A stretch of 35,669 nucleotides of DNA from Actinomadura darangshiensis. GTDB taxonomy: Bacteria; Actinomycetota; Actinomycetes; Streptosporangiales; Streptosporangiaceae. Positions 24,267 to 31,047 of this stretch are shown here, piece after piece (position 1 is the stretch's first letter; the number at the start of each line of letters is the position of its first letter). The stretch lies in assembly GCF_004349235.1 (NCBI RefSeq), contig NZ_SMKY01000066.1, positions 1 to 35,669 on the forward strand, given 5' to 3'. Under the pieces are notes generated by a model. The model searched no databases. It had not been told where the DNA came from and saw nothing but the letters and a program-made list of their open reading frames with translations. Position numbers and translations under genes: made by a program.

Positions 24267-24851
24267 ATGCGAAAGCTCGTCTACTACGTCGGCGTCAGCA
24301 TCGACGGCTACATCGCGGGTCCCGGTGAGGAGGTCGACTTCTACCCGGTCGGCGACGACATGGCGGCCTGGATCAACGAGCGGTACCCGGAGACCGTCCC
24401 CACGCACCTCCGATCGCACGCCGGTCTGGAGGACGCCCCGAACGGGCGGTTCGACACCCTCATGATGGGGCTCGCCACCTACACGCCCGCGCTCGACATC
24501 GGCGTGACCAGCCCGTACGCGCACCTGCGCCAGTACATCGCCTCCACGTCCCTGGACGAGATCGCCGATCCGGGCGTGGAACTGGTCAGGGAGCCGCTCG
24601 CCGCCGTCCGCGAACTCAAGGCCGAGGACGGCGGCAAGGACATCTGGCTCTGCGGCGGCGGCAGGCTCGCCGGCGCCCTCCTGCCGGAGATCGACGAACT
24701 GATCGTCAAGTCGTACCCGGTGGTGGCCGGGGCCGGTGTCTCCGCCTTCTCCGGCGAGTTCCGTCCCACCCTGTTCACGCCGACGCGCCGCGAGTCGTTC
24801 GGCAACGGCGCCCAGGTCACCTGGTTCACCCGTGGCGAGGGCGGCCGCTAG
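24267..24851 (+). CDS. Dihydrofolate reductase family protein (RibD C-terminal-like)
   Basis: A 194-residue NADPH-binding reductase of the DHFR/RibD_C superfamily; not the folate enzyme itself by sequence. It opens with MRKLVYYVGVSIDGYIAGPG, the N-terminal strand and substrate loop of the family. It contains LMMGLATYTPAL (the RibD_C 'MGxxTY' strand) and KDIWLCGGGRLAGALLPEID, the Gly-rich dinucleotide site. The AWIN-ERYPETVPTHLRSHAG stretch is typical of the stand-alone group. Substrate unknown; several homologues are stress- or antibiotic-related oxidoreductases. ATG 24267 has GGAG 7 nt upstream. Expression is probably repressible through the overlapping dyad. The stop shares CTAG (24848-24851) with the convergent SDR gene. 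Confidence 0.9.
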   Translation: MRKLVYYVGVSIDGYIAGPGEEVDFYPVGDDMAAWINERYPETVPTHLRSHAGLEDAPNGRFDTLMMGLATYTPALDIGVTSPYAHLRQYIASTSLDEIADPGVELVREPLAAVRELKAEDGGKDIWLCGGGRLAGALLPEIDELIVKSYPVVAGAGVSAFSGEFRPTLFTPTRRESFGNGAQVTWFTRGEGGR

Positions 24852-25747
24852 AGCGGGTCGCCGAGGGGGCCGTACTCGCCCACCAGGGTGTCGTCCCAGT
24901 GGGCGGCCCAGTCCGGCTGCGTCCCGTCGGCGTCGGTGAAGCCGTACTCCTTGTAGAGGCCCCAGGTGGCCAGGGCTCGTCCCGTCTTGTCCATGATGTC
25001 GGGGTCGGCGGCGAGGGCCGCGACGGCCCGTCCCAGGTAGGCCGGTGTCTCGGAGTAGGCGAAGTGCGGGTCTGCCGCCACGCCGTCCCGCCAGTTCCCC
25101 TCGGCGACGCCGAAGTGCTCCAGGACGGCCTCCGAGCGCAGGAAGCCCGGCGTGATCGCGACGGCCGCCACCCCCTTCGGCTTCAGCTCCGCGGCCTGTG
25201 CGAAGGCGAGGCGGATCACCGCGGACTTCACCAGGTCGTAGAAGAACGCTCCCCGGTAGCGGGCCGTGTTGCCGTCGGTGACCTCCACCACGAGCCCGCG
25301 CCCCCGGGCGACCATCAGCGGCAGCGCGAGGCGGCTGGTGATCACGTGGGTCTCCACGCCCTGCCGCAGCAGGCGCAGGCCGGTGTCGAGGTCCTGCTCC
25401 CAGAGCGGCAGCGACCAGTCGGCCAGCGGGTCGCCGCCCCACACCGAGTTGACCAGGACGTCGAGCCGCCCGTCCTGCTCCGCCGCGATCCGGTCGACCA
25501 GCGCGCCGACCTCGTCCGGGCTGCTGTGGTCGACGCGGACGGGGATGCCGGTCCCGCCGCCCGCCGTGACCTGGGCGGCGGTCTCCTCGATCGTCTCCGG
25601 ACGGTCCATGTCAGACCGCTCGCCGCCGCTGCTGCGTCCCGTGACGTACACGGTCGCTCCGGCGGCGCCCAGCTGGACGGCGATTCCCCGCCCGCCGCCG
25701 CGCGTCCCTCCCGCGACGAGGGCCACCTGCCCGGTCAGCCTCTCCAT
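24848..25747 (-). CDS. SDR family NAD(P)-dependent oxidoreductase
   Basis: A 299-residue short-chain dehydrogenase/reductase. The cofactor motif is GGTRGGGRGIA (13-23). VNSVWGG (99-105) replaces the classical NNAG. The catalytic Tyr170-x-x-x-Lys174 is present (FFYDLVK). The usual Ser is replaced by Thr157 within VVEVTDG. The NSVWGG and LWEQDLDTG segments mark the subgroup of longer SDRs related to DHRS1. ATG 25747 has GGGAGG 5 nt upstream and lies inside the end of the upstream tetR, which overlaps by 13 nt. Translation is therefore likely coupled, and the gene should be repressed by that TetR. Substrate unknown. Confidence 0.92.
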   Translation of the reverse strand: MERLTGQVALVAGGTRGGGRGIAVQLGAAGATVYVTGRSSGGERSDMDRPETIEETAAQVTAGGGTGIPVRVDHSSPDEVGALVDRIAAEQDGRLDVLVNSVWGGDPLADWSLPLWEQDLDTGLRLLRQGVETHVITSRLALPLMVARGRGLVVEVTDGNTARYRGAFFYDLVKSAVIRLAFAQAAELKPKGVAAVAITPGFLRSEAVLEHFGVAEGNWRDGVAADPHFAYSETPAYLGRAVAALAADPDIMDKTGRALATWGLYKEYGFTDADGTQPDWAAHWDDTLVGEYGPLGDPL

Positions 25748-26343
25748 GCTTCCTCCCTCATGGCGTGGGGCGCCAGGACGGTGCCGATCTCGTGCTCGAT
25801 CCGGTCGGTGAGCGTTCCCCGGCGGTCGAGCGCCCACGTCAGCCCGGCCCCCGAGATGGCGACCTGGACGGACCCGGCCAGTGCCTCGACGTCGGTCCCC
25901 GGTCGGAGGTCGCCATCGGACATCGCATCGGCCAGCAGCATCGCGATCACCCTTCCCTGCGTCTCGTGGACGGCCAGGGCGGGCTCGTGGAACTCCGGAT
26001 CGGTCAGGTCCATGCACAGGAAGGCCAGGTGGTTGGCGAACTTCTCCGGCGTCGCCATCTCGGCCATCGACCGCGTCGCGAAGCCCCGCAGCGCCGCCGG
26101 CGCGGACCCGTGCCCTTCCCGAGCCCGCTCGTACAGCGTCTCGGCGTCCTGGACCGAGCGTTGGGCGAGCGCCAGCAGCAGGCCCCGCTTGGACCCGAAC
26201 CGCTGGACGAGCGTGCCCGGCACCAGCCCGACCTCGTCCGCCACCGCGGCGAGGGTGAGCTTCGCCGGCCCCACGCGCCCGATCACCTCGACCGCCGCCC
26301 GCAGGATCACCGCGTCGTCCACGCCTCTCGGCCGCCCGGCCAT
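25735..26343 (-). CDS. TetR family regulator (cotranscribed with SDR)
   Basis: A 202-residue one-component repressor. The DNA-binding helices lie at about residues 12-60 (ILRAAVEVIGRVGPAKLTLAAVADEVGLVPGTLVQRFGSKRGLLLAL), with the recognition region VPGTLVQRFGSK. The C-terminal ligand domain contains FANHLAFLCMDLTDPEFHEP. ATG 26343 is preferred over the frame's first ATG (26403), because GGAGG lies 4 nt upstream and the operator then falls outside the gene. It forms an operon with the SDR, overlapping it by 13 nt. A 20-bp dyad just upstream indicates autoregulation. The ligand is probably related to the SDR substrate (inference). Confidence 0.92.
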   Translation of the reverse strand: MAGRPRGVDDAVILRAAVEVIGRVGPAKLTLAAVADEVGLVPGTLVQRFGSKRGLLLALAQRSVQDAETLYERAREGHGSAPAALRGFATRSMAEMATPEKFANHLAFLCMDLTDPEFHEPALAVHETQGRVIAMLLADAMSDGDLRPGTDVEALAGSVQVAISGAGLTWALDRRGTLTDRIEHEIGTVLAPHAMREEAWRG

Positions 26344-26356
26344 CGCGCCTCCATCA

Positions 26357-26376
26357 ATAAATGAACGTACATTTAT
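26357..26376. promoter_or_regulatory. TetR operator upstream of the tetR-SDR operon
   Basis: ATAAATG-AACGTA-CATTTAT: 7-bp perfect half-sites around a 6-nt centre that is itself nearly palindromic (ACGT). It is AT-rich in a very GC-rich context. On the minus strand it overlaps a TATAAA; a TTGACT lies upstream at 26403-26398. It ends 13 nt before the start codon, so a bound repressor would cover the transcription start. Confidence 0.75.
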
Positions 26377-26418
26377 AAAAGCATGCACGCGCCGGGAAGT
26401 CAAACGGGGAAGACGCGT

Positions 26419-27006
26419 TCAGCGCAGGACGCCGCCGACGACCGTGAGCACCGTCTTGCGGACCGCGTCGGGGTCCGGCGTGGGGGCGGCGCGGTCGGCG
26501 AACTGGAGGTGCCCGGCTCCCAGCAGCGTGGGGGCGAGCACCTCGACCTCGGCGTGCGGCGCGATGCGGCCGAGGTCCCGCTCGGCGGCGAGGTAGGCGG
26601 CGACCATCTCCACGGCCTCGGCGATGACCGGGAGGCCGGTCGGCCAGGTCTCGCGCAGCCGGGCGCGCAGTTCGTCCCGGAACGTGATGAGCGGCAGGAT
26701 CGCCATGGCGACCGACTCGAACACGGCCGTCATCGCGCCGGCGAGGTTGCCGACCACCGTGCCGGTGCCCGCGGAGTCGCGCAGAGCGGCGGCCTGGACG
26801 CCCATCCGGCGGGCGCGGTCCAGCACGAAGTCGGCGAGGAAGGCGTCGAAGTCGTCGAAATGCCGGTGCAGGACGCCCTTGGCGCAGCCCGCCTCGTCCG
26901 TGACCGCGCGGCTGGTGAGCGCGCTCGGCCCGGCCCGGAGCAGGACGCGCTCGGCGGCGTCGAACAGCTGTGCGCGCACGTCGCGCATGGCGACCCCGGT
27001 CGGCAC
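26419..27006 (-). CDS. TetR family regulator (divergent from methyltransferase)
   Basis: A 195-residue repressor. The HTH is at about residues 12-55 (LFDAAERVLLRAGPSALTSRAVTDEAGCAKGVLHRHFDDFDAFLADF), with a Cys (GCAKG) at the start of the recognition helix and RHFDDFDAFL instead of the usual YYHFxxK. The remainder is an unassigned ligand-binding domain. GTG 27006 gives the N-terminus MPTGVAMRDVRAQLF and has GCGGGG upstream; ATG 26988 is the alternative. It is divergent from the SAM methyltransferase at 27063 with two tandem dyads in the 56-nt gap. That arrangement implies repression of both genes. Ligand unknown. Confidence 0.88.
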   Translation of the reverse strand: MPTGVAMRDVRAQLFDAAERVLLRAGPSALTSRAVTDEAGCAKGVLHRHFDDFDAFLADFVLDRARRMGVQAAALRDSAGTGTVVGNLAGAMTAVFESVAMAILPLITFRDELRARLRETWPTGLPVIAEAVEMVAAYLAAERDLGRIAPHAEVEVLAPTLLGAGHLQFADRAAPTPDPDAVRKTVLTVVGGVLR

Positions 27007-27026
27007 CGTGAATCCCCGCCTTCCGA

Positions 27027-27056
27027 TTGACGAGTGGGCGCTTGCCCATTCATAGT
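27027..27056 (+). promoter_or_regulatory. Leaderless methyltransferase promoter (TTGACG-N18-CATAGT)
   Basis: TTGACG (27027-27032) and CATAGT (27051-27056) are 18 nt apart. The -10 ends 6 nt before ATG 27063, so the transcript should start at the codon. Operator 1 lies in the spacer. Confidence 0.55.
27032..27051. promoter_or_regulatory. TetR operator 1 (GAGTGGGC-GCTT-GCCCATTC)
   Basis: An inverted repeat with 8-bp half-sites and one mismatch around a 4-nt centre. It lies between the -35 and -10 of the methyltransferase promoter. Its centre is 21 bp, two helical turns, from operator 2. Confidence 0.7.
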
Positions 27057-27071
27057 GGGCGCATGCCCACT
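27054..27071. promoter_or_regulatory. TetR operator 2 (AGTGGGC-GCAT-GCCCACT)
   Basis: A perfect 18-bp dyad that overlaps the end of the -10 and the methyltransferase start codon (ATG 27063-27065 lies inside it). It repeats the half-site of operator 1. Confidence 0.75.
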
Positions 27072-27884
27072 CTACCTCCGGAGCGGACGGCCCGCTCCCG
27101 GCCCGAACCCCACCGAGCCCGCGACGTGGCCGAGTCCTTCGGCACGGACGCCGAACGCTACGACCGCGTCCGGCCACGCTATCCCGACGCCATGGTCACC
27201 CGGATCGCGGCCGCGAGCCCCGGCCCGGACGTCCTCGACGTCGGCTGCGGCACCGGCATCGAGGCCCGCCAGTTCCAGGCGGCGGGCTGCACCGTCCTCG
27301 GCGTCGAGCCCGACGCCCGCATGGCCGATCTCGCCCGGCGCGGCGGCCTGGACGTCGAGGTCGCGACGTTCGAGACCTGGGACGCCGCGGGCCGCGACTT
27401 CGACGCCGTCATCGCCGGGACGGCCTGGCACTGGGTCGACCCCGTGGCGGGCGCGGCCAAGGCGGCCCAGGTCCTGCGCCCCGGTGGCCGCCTGGCGGTC
27501 TTCTGGCACGTCTTCGAGCTACCGCCCGAAGTGACGGAGGCCCTCGCCGACGTCTACCGGCGCGTGGTGCCCGACTCGCCGTTCGACATGCAGTCGACGA
27601 GGTCGCCCCTGCAGATGTACCAGGTGATGTTCGACAAGGCCGCCGACGGCATCCGGGACGCGGGCGCCTTCGACGCCCCCGAGCAGTGGCGGTTCGACTG
27701 GGAGCACACCTACACCCGCGACGAGTGGCTGGACCAGATGCCCACCCACGGCTCCCTCACCGGCCTCCCCGCACCCAAGGTGAAGGAGGTCCTGGACGGC
27801 GTCGGCGCGGCCATCGACGCGCTGGGCGGCAGGTTCACGATGCCCTACATCACGATGGCCGTCACCGCGGCGCTGACCGCCTGA
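27063..27884 (+). CDS. Class I SAM-dependent methyltransferase
   Basis: A 273-residue methyltransferase. Motif I VLDVGCGTGIEARQF at about residue 57 binds S-adenosylmethionine. Motif II/acidic loop is VLGVEPDARMADLARR, and motif III has FDAVIAGTAWHWVDP followed by VLRPGGRLAVFWH. The AWHWVDP phrase is typical of the UbiE/BioC-like group whose substrates vary. ATG 27063 is preferred over 27027: a -10-like CATAGT ends 6 nt upstream and the tandem TetR operators then fall at the promoter. It is convergent with the PPOX gene with no spare base (TGA|TCA, 27882-27887). Likely induced when the divergent TetR binds its ligand. Confidence 0.92.
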   Translation: MPTLPPERTARSRPEPHRARDVAESFGTDAERYDRVRPRYPDAMVTRIAAASPGPDVLDVGCGTGIEARQFQAAGCTVLGVEPDARMADLARRGGLDVEVATFETWDAAGRDFDAVIAGTAWHWVDPVAGAAKAAQVLRPGGRLAVFWHVFELPPEVTEALADVYRRVVPDSPFDMQSTRSPLQMYQVMFDKAADGIRDAGAFDAPEQWRFDWEHTYTRDEWLDQMPTHGSLTGLPAPKVKEVLDGVGAAIDALGGRFTMPYITMAVTAALTA

Positions 27885-28367
27885 TCAGGGCGTCACACGC
27901 CGGCGGGTGTCGGTCCCCGTTCCGTTGCGCGGGTCGCGGCCGGGCAGGTGCACTTCCCACCCGGTCGCGTCCGCGTGGTACAGCCGCCAGTCGGCGTCCC
28001 CGCTGAGCTGCTCCGGCCGGAGCCGCATGGCCCCCGGGTCCACCTCCGCGAACGCCTCGGCGCACCGCCACGGCAACTCGTCGTCCGGGGCGATGGACGC
28101 GGCGGCGTCGATGTAGACGGCCCGCCCCTCGCCGATCTCCACCGACGAGTCATAGATGACGATGGCCACCTCGGGGCGCGCCGCGACGTTCCGCGAGTGC
28201 CGCGCCTCCGGCGAGGACACCCAGTAGAACGTCCGGTAGCCGGCGTGCGTGAAGTACACCGGCGACACCCGCGGCCGATGATCGTCCCCGCTCGTCCCGA
28301 GCACGAGGTACCGATTCCCGTCGATGACCGACCGCGCCAGCTCGTCCAGATCCTCAGGCAGGCTCAT
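27885..28367 (-). CDS. Pyridoxamine 5'-phosphate oxidase-like (PPOX) flavin/F420-binding protein
   Basis: A 160-residue split-barrel protein of the FMN/F420-binding PPOX family. The first half (RYLVLGTSGDDHRPRVSPVYF, then GYRTFYWVSSPEARHSRNVAARPEVAIVIYDS) has the usual barrel strands and cofactor-loop spacing. The C-terminal half ends with LYHADATGWEVHLPGRDPR. No catalytic residue can be fixed from the sequence alone; a small redox enzyme or cofactor-binding protein is likely. ATG 28367 lies within the end of the upstream GNAT, with a 14-nt overlap, so translation is probably coupled. Same operon as that GNAT. Confidence 0.88.
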   Translation of the reverse strand: MSLPEDLDELARSVIDGNRYLVLGTSGDDHRPRVSPVYFTHAGYRTFYWVSSPEARHSRNVAARPEVAIVIYDSSVEIGEGRAVYIDAAASIAPDDELPWRCAEAFAEVDPGAMRLRPEQLSGDADWRLYHADATGWEVHLPGRDPRNGTGTDTRRRVTP

Positions 28368-28869
28368 CCCCGAGATGATCCCCCATTTCCGCGCTCCCGG
28401 GGGGCGCTAGGACCAACCCCATATAGACCTCATCGACGAACCCGCCGTCCATCCGCACCGACGAACGCCGCACCCCCTCCACCTCGAACCCGCAGGCTTC
28501 GTACAGACCCAACGCGACCTGGTTGTGGCGCATGGTCGTCAGCTCCAGCCGCCACATCGCCCGGCGCCGCGCCTCAGCGATCGCCTCGTTCAGGAGTGCG
28601 CGGCCCACTCCCTGCCCCTGGGCGGAAGCCCGTACCCCCAGCACGATGGCGCCCCGGCCTCGCGCACGCCGCCACCGCAAGGCGAAGACGTCGATGACTC
28701 CGACGAGCCGTCCGCCGTCGTCGGCGACGAACCGGTACGACTGATCAGGAAGCTCGCTGCCGCGTTCGCCGGGCTCGGCGAGCATGAACGCCGTCTCTGC
28801 GTCCAACGCCCGGCGGAGCTCAGCGAGCGCATCGCCTTCCTCAGCGGTGGACGCCCGGATGGTTGTCAT
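28354..28869 (-). CDS. GNAT family N-acetyltransferase (cotranscribed with PPOX)
   Basis: A 171-residue acetyltransferase. Motif A is GAIVLGVRASAQGQGVGRALLNEAI (Q-G-Q-G-V-G). Motif B is LELTTMRHNQVALGLYEACGFEVEGVRR, the common N-x-x-A-x-x-L-Y-x-x-x-G-F-x-x-E-G pattern. This type resembles RimJ/RimL- or PAT-like enzymes; substrate unknown. The frame is open to 29106, but ATG 28869 starts the recognisable MTTIRAST.. sequence, and a CATCCT ends 6 nt upstream. It is the first gene of a two-gene unit with PPOX, overlapping it by 14 nt, and is divergent from tetR at 28943. Confidence 0.9.
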   Translation of the reverse strand: MTTIRASTAEEGDALAELRRALDAETAFMLAEPGERGSELPDQSYRFVADDGGRLVGVIDVFALRWRRARGRGAIVLGVRASAQGQGVGRALLNEAIAEARRRAMWRLELTTMRHNQVALGLYEACGFEVEGVRRSSVRMDGGFVDEVYMGLVLAPPGSAEMGDHLGDEPA

Positions 28870-28909
28870 GGCACCAGGATGCTCCGCCACGCGCCGCCGG
28901 CTCCAGGAT

Positions 28910-28929
28910 TCATTCAATTGATTGAATGA
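28910..28929. promoter_or_regulatory. TetR operator (TCATTCAAT-TG-ATTGAATGA)
   Basis: A perfect 9-bp dyad with a 2-nt centre, AT-rich. It immediately precedes the -10 TAGTGT (28930-28935) of the tetR-NmrA operon, so a bound repressor would sit on the -35/spacer region. It also lies about 40 nt upstream of the divergent GNAT start. Confidence 0.78.
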
Positions 28930-28935
28930 TAGTGT
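28930..28935 (+). promoter_or_regulatory. -10 element TAGTGT of leaderless tetR
   Basis: TAGTGT ends 7 nt before ATG 28943, with no Shine-Dalgarno. Confidence 0.5.
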
Positions 28936-28942
28936 GCGCCGC

Positions 28943-29563
28943 ATGCCTTCATCGAGGGAGCCGGGGCCGGACGAGCGCGGGCGGTCGGCGGAGGGGACGC
29001 GGGAGCGCATCCTTGCCGCGGCCGTCGCCGAGTTCGGGGCCAAGGGGTACTCCGGGGCCAGGACGGCGGGCATCGCCGCGCGAGCGGGCGTCAACCAGCA
29101 GCTCATCTCCTACTACTTCGGCGGCAAGCAGGGGCTGCTCGACGAGCTCCGGCGCCGGTGGCAGGAGCTGCAGGCGGAGATCGTCCCGCCCGGGGCGTCG
29201 TTCGCCGAGTCCCTCGGCGCGCATCTGGACGCGACGCTCGACCGGCCCGACTGGGCCAGGCTCGTGGTCTGGCAGGCGCTGGGCGACTGCCCGTTCGCCG
29301 ACGCCGGAGAGGGCGAGCGGCAGGCGGGGCGGCAGCGGGAGGCGATGGCGGCGGCGGTGGCCAAGGCCCGCCGGCGCCAGGAGGACGGCGAGATCCGCGC
29401 CGGGCTCGACCCCGCGTTCGCGCTGCTGGCCGCCTACGCGATCATCTTCGCGCCCGTCACGATGCCGCAGTTCGTCCGGGACATCCTCGGCGGCGACCCG
29501 CTGTCGCCCGAGACCCGGCAGGTCCTGCACACCCAGCTCGTCGAACTGCTCACTGTGGATTAG
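28943..29563 (+). CDS. TetR family regulator (cotranscribed with NmrA-like)
   Basis: A 206-residue repressor. The HTH is at about residues 20-66 (RERILAAAVAEFGAKGYSGARTAGIAARAGVNQQLISYYFGGKQGLLDEL), with recognition helix VNQQLISYYFGGK. The C-terminal domain is an unassigned ligand pocket. ATG 28943 is chosen over the TTG at 28922, because TAGTGT ends 7 nt before it and the 20-bp dyad then lies just upstream. NmrA-like 29578 follows after 14 nt with its own ribosome site. Autoregulation of a two-gene operon is the simplest reading. Confidence 0.92.
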   Translation: MPSSREPGPDERGRSAEGTRERILAAAVAEFGAKGYSGARTAGIAARAGVNQQLISYYFGGKQGLLDELRRRWQELQAEIVPPGASFAESLGAHLDATLDRPDWARLVVWQALGDCPFADAGEGERQAGRQREAMAAAVAKARRRQEDGEIRAGLDPAFALLAAYAIIFAPVTMPQFVRDILGGDPLSPETRQVLHTQLVELLTVD

Positions 29564-29577
29564 GGAGGCCCCGCACG

Positions 29578-30399
29578 ATGGTCACGGTTGTTTTCGGCGC
29601 CCGGGGAAACGTCGGCCGCCATGTCGCCGCAGGTCTGACCGCTGCGGGCGTACCGGTCCGGCCGGCGAGCAGGACACCGGACGCCTCCCACGTGGCGGCG
29701 GATCTGGACGTCCCGGAAACCTTGCCCGCCGCCCTGGAGGGGGCGTCGCAGGTCTTCCTCTACGCCAAGCCCGCAGGCATCGGAGGGTTCGTGGCGGCCG
29801 CGCGTTCGGCCGGGGTGGAGCGGGTGGTGCTGCTGTCGTCCGGGGCGGTCGTACAGCCCGGCGCCGACCGCAATCCGATCGCCCGGGACCATCGGGTCGT
29901 GGAGTCGGCTCTGGAAGAGTCCGGGCTGTCCTGGACCTTCATCCGGCCGGGGATGTTCGCGACCAACGCCCGCTGGTGGTGGACCCGGGCGATCAAGGAC
30001 GGCGAAGCCGTGCGGCTGCCGTACCCGCAGGCGCTCACCGCTCCCGTCAGCGAGCGGGACATGGCCGCGCTCGCGGTGACGGCGCTGACCGAGCGGGGGC
30101 ACGGACGGCAGGCGTACACGGTGTACGGGCCGCAGGCGCTCACCCTGCGCGAGCAGGTCGGGCACATCGGCGCGGCCATCGGCAGGAAGATCGCGATCGA
30201 GCTGGTGACGCCCGAGGAGGCGCGGGCCGACCTGGGCAGGACGATGCCCGCGATGGGAGTGGAGGCGGTCATGCGCGGGTGGGCGGCGGGCGCCGAGGCC
30301 GTCCCCGAGACCTCCGCCATCGTCGAGAAGCTCACCGGGCGGCCTGCCCAGACCTTCGCGGAATGGGCACAGGACCACGCCGACGATTTCCGTCCCTGA
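29578..30399 (+). CDS. NmrA/atypical SDR NAD(P)-binding protein
   Basis: A 273-residue Rossmann-fold protein of the NmrA / QOR2-like group. The N-terminal cofactor motif is VVFGARGNVGRHVAAGL (G-x-x-G-x-x-G, residues about 5-21). RVVLLSSGAVVQ and SGLSWTFIRPGMFATNA are the typical NmrA middle strands; the latter has I-R-P-G-M-F. A classical Tyr-x-x-x-Lys is not present, so it may be a sensor-like or quinone/aldehyde reductase. ATG 29578 follows GGGAGG by 9 nt. It is the second gene of the tetR operon and should be derepressed by the TetR ligand. Confidence 0.9.
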   Translation: MVTVVFGARGNVGRHVAAGLTAAGVPVRPASRTPDASHVAADLDVPETLPAALEGASQVFLYAKPAGIGGFVAAARSAGVERVVLLSSGAVVQPGADRNPIARDHRVVESALEESGLSWTFIRPGMFATNARWWWTRAIKDGEAVRLPYPQALTAPVSERDMAALAVTALTERGHGRQAYTVYGPQALTLREQVGHIGAAIGRKIAIELVTPEEARADLGRTMPAMGVEAVMRGWAAGAEAVPETSAIVEKLTGRPAQTFAEWAQDHADDFRP

Positions 30400-30405
30400 G
30401 CGAGG

Positions 30406-30975
30406 TCAGGCCGGCGGCCATTTCTTGAGGGCCGTGTCGAGGGCGTCCAAGGTCCTGATCCAGGACGCCTCCACGTCGCGTGGCGTGTGGCTGAATGCGC
30501 CTGCGGTCTCCAGGCTCACGAAGCCGTGGAACACGCTCCCCAGCATCCGGACGGCGTCGGTCTCGTCGGGCTCCGCCAAGTCGTAGGCGCGCAGGATCGC
30601 CCGCGTCATCTCCGAATGGCGTCCCGCCGCGCTCTTGGCGGCCGTCTCGGCGTCCAGCTTCATGCGTCCTGCCGTGTACCTGCCGGGATGCCGCTTGGCG
30701 TAGTCGCGGTAGGCGCTCGCGAAGGCCACCAGCGCGTCCTTGCCCGCACGTCCGGCCACGGCGGCGGAGACCTCGTCGGCGAGTTCGGCCAGGGCGAGCA
30801 GCGCGACCCGCGTCTTCAGGTCGTGGGCGTTCTTGATGTGCGAGTACAGGCTGGCCTCCTTGACGCCGAACCTGCGCGCCAGCGCCGCGACGGTCACCCT
30901 GTCGAAGCCGACCTCGTCGGCCAGCTCCGCCGCCGCCCCTGTCAGCCGCTCGGTGGTCACCCCTGCGCGAGCCAT
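30406..30975 (-). CDS. TetR family regulator (divergent from FBP protein)
   Basis: A 189-residue repressor. HTH residues about 9-52 (LTGAAAELADEVGFDRVTVAALARRFGVKEASLYSHIKNAHDLKTRV), with recognition helix VKEASLYSHIKN. The C-terminal region (FHGFVSLETAGAF) has the WHG-type/TetR_C_33 pattern. ATG 30975 has GGGAGG 4 nt upstream. It is convergent with NmrA (6 nt between stops) and divergent from the FBP-domain gene at 31048, with two direct repeats of a 14-bp site in the 72-nt gap. Probable repressor of itself and FBP. Confidence 0.92.
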   Translation of the reverse strand: MARAGVTTERLTGAAAELADEVGFDRVTVAALARRFGVKEASLYSHIKNAHDLKTRVALLALAELADEVSAAVAGRAGKDALVAFASAYRDYAKRHPGRYTAGRMKLDAETAAKSAAGRHSEMTRAILRAYDLAEPDETDAVRMLGSVFHGFVSLETAGAFSHTPRDVEASWIRTLDALDTALKKWPPA

Positions 30976-30992
30976 GGCCCTCCCTCCATCTA

Positions 30993-31027
30993 CCTAGGTG
31001 CTTAATGCATTTGCCTAAGTGTATTAG
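30993..31027. promoter_or_regulatory. Tandem operator-like repeats between tetR and FBP
   Basis: CCTAGGTGCTTAAT (30993-31006) and CCTAAGTGTATTAG (31014-31027) match at 10 of 14 positions and are 21 bp apart, two helical turns. They overlap the -35 of the FBP promoter. AT-rich against a GC-rich background. Confidence 0.6.
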
Positions 31028-31039
31028 GAAAGCTAGCCT
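31011..31039 (+). promoter_or_regulatory. FBP promoter (TTGCCT-N17-TAGCCT), leaderless
   Basis: TTGCCT (31011-31016) and TAGCCT (31034-31039) are 17 nt apart. The -10 ends 8 nt before ATG 31048, so the mRNA should have little or no leader. Confidence 0.5.
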
Positions 31040-31047
31040 CGCCGCAC

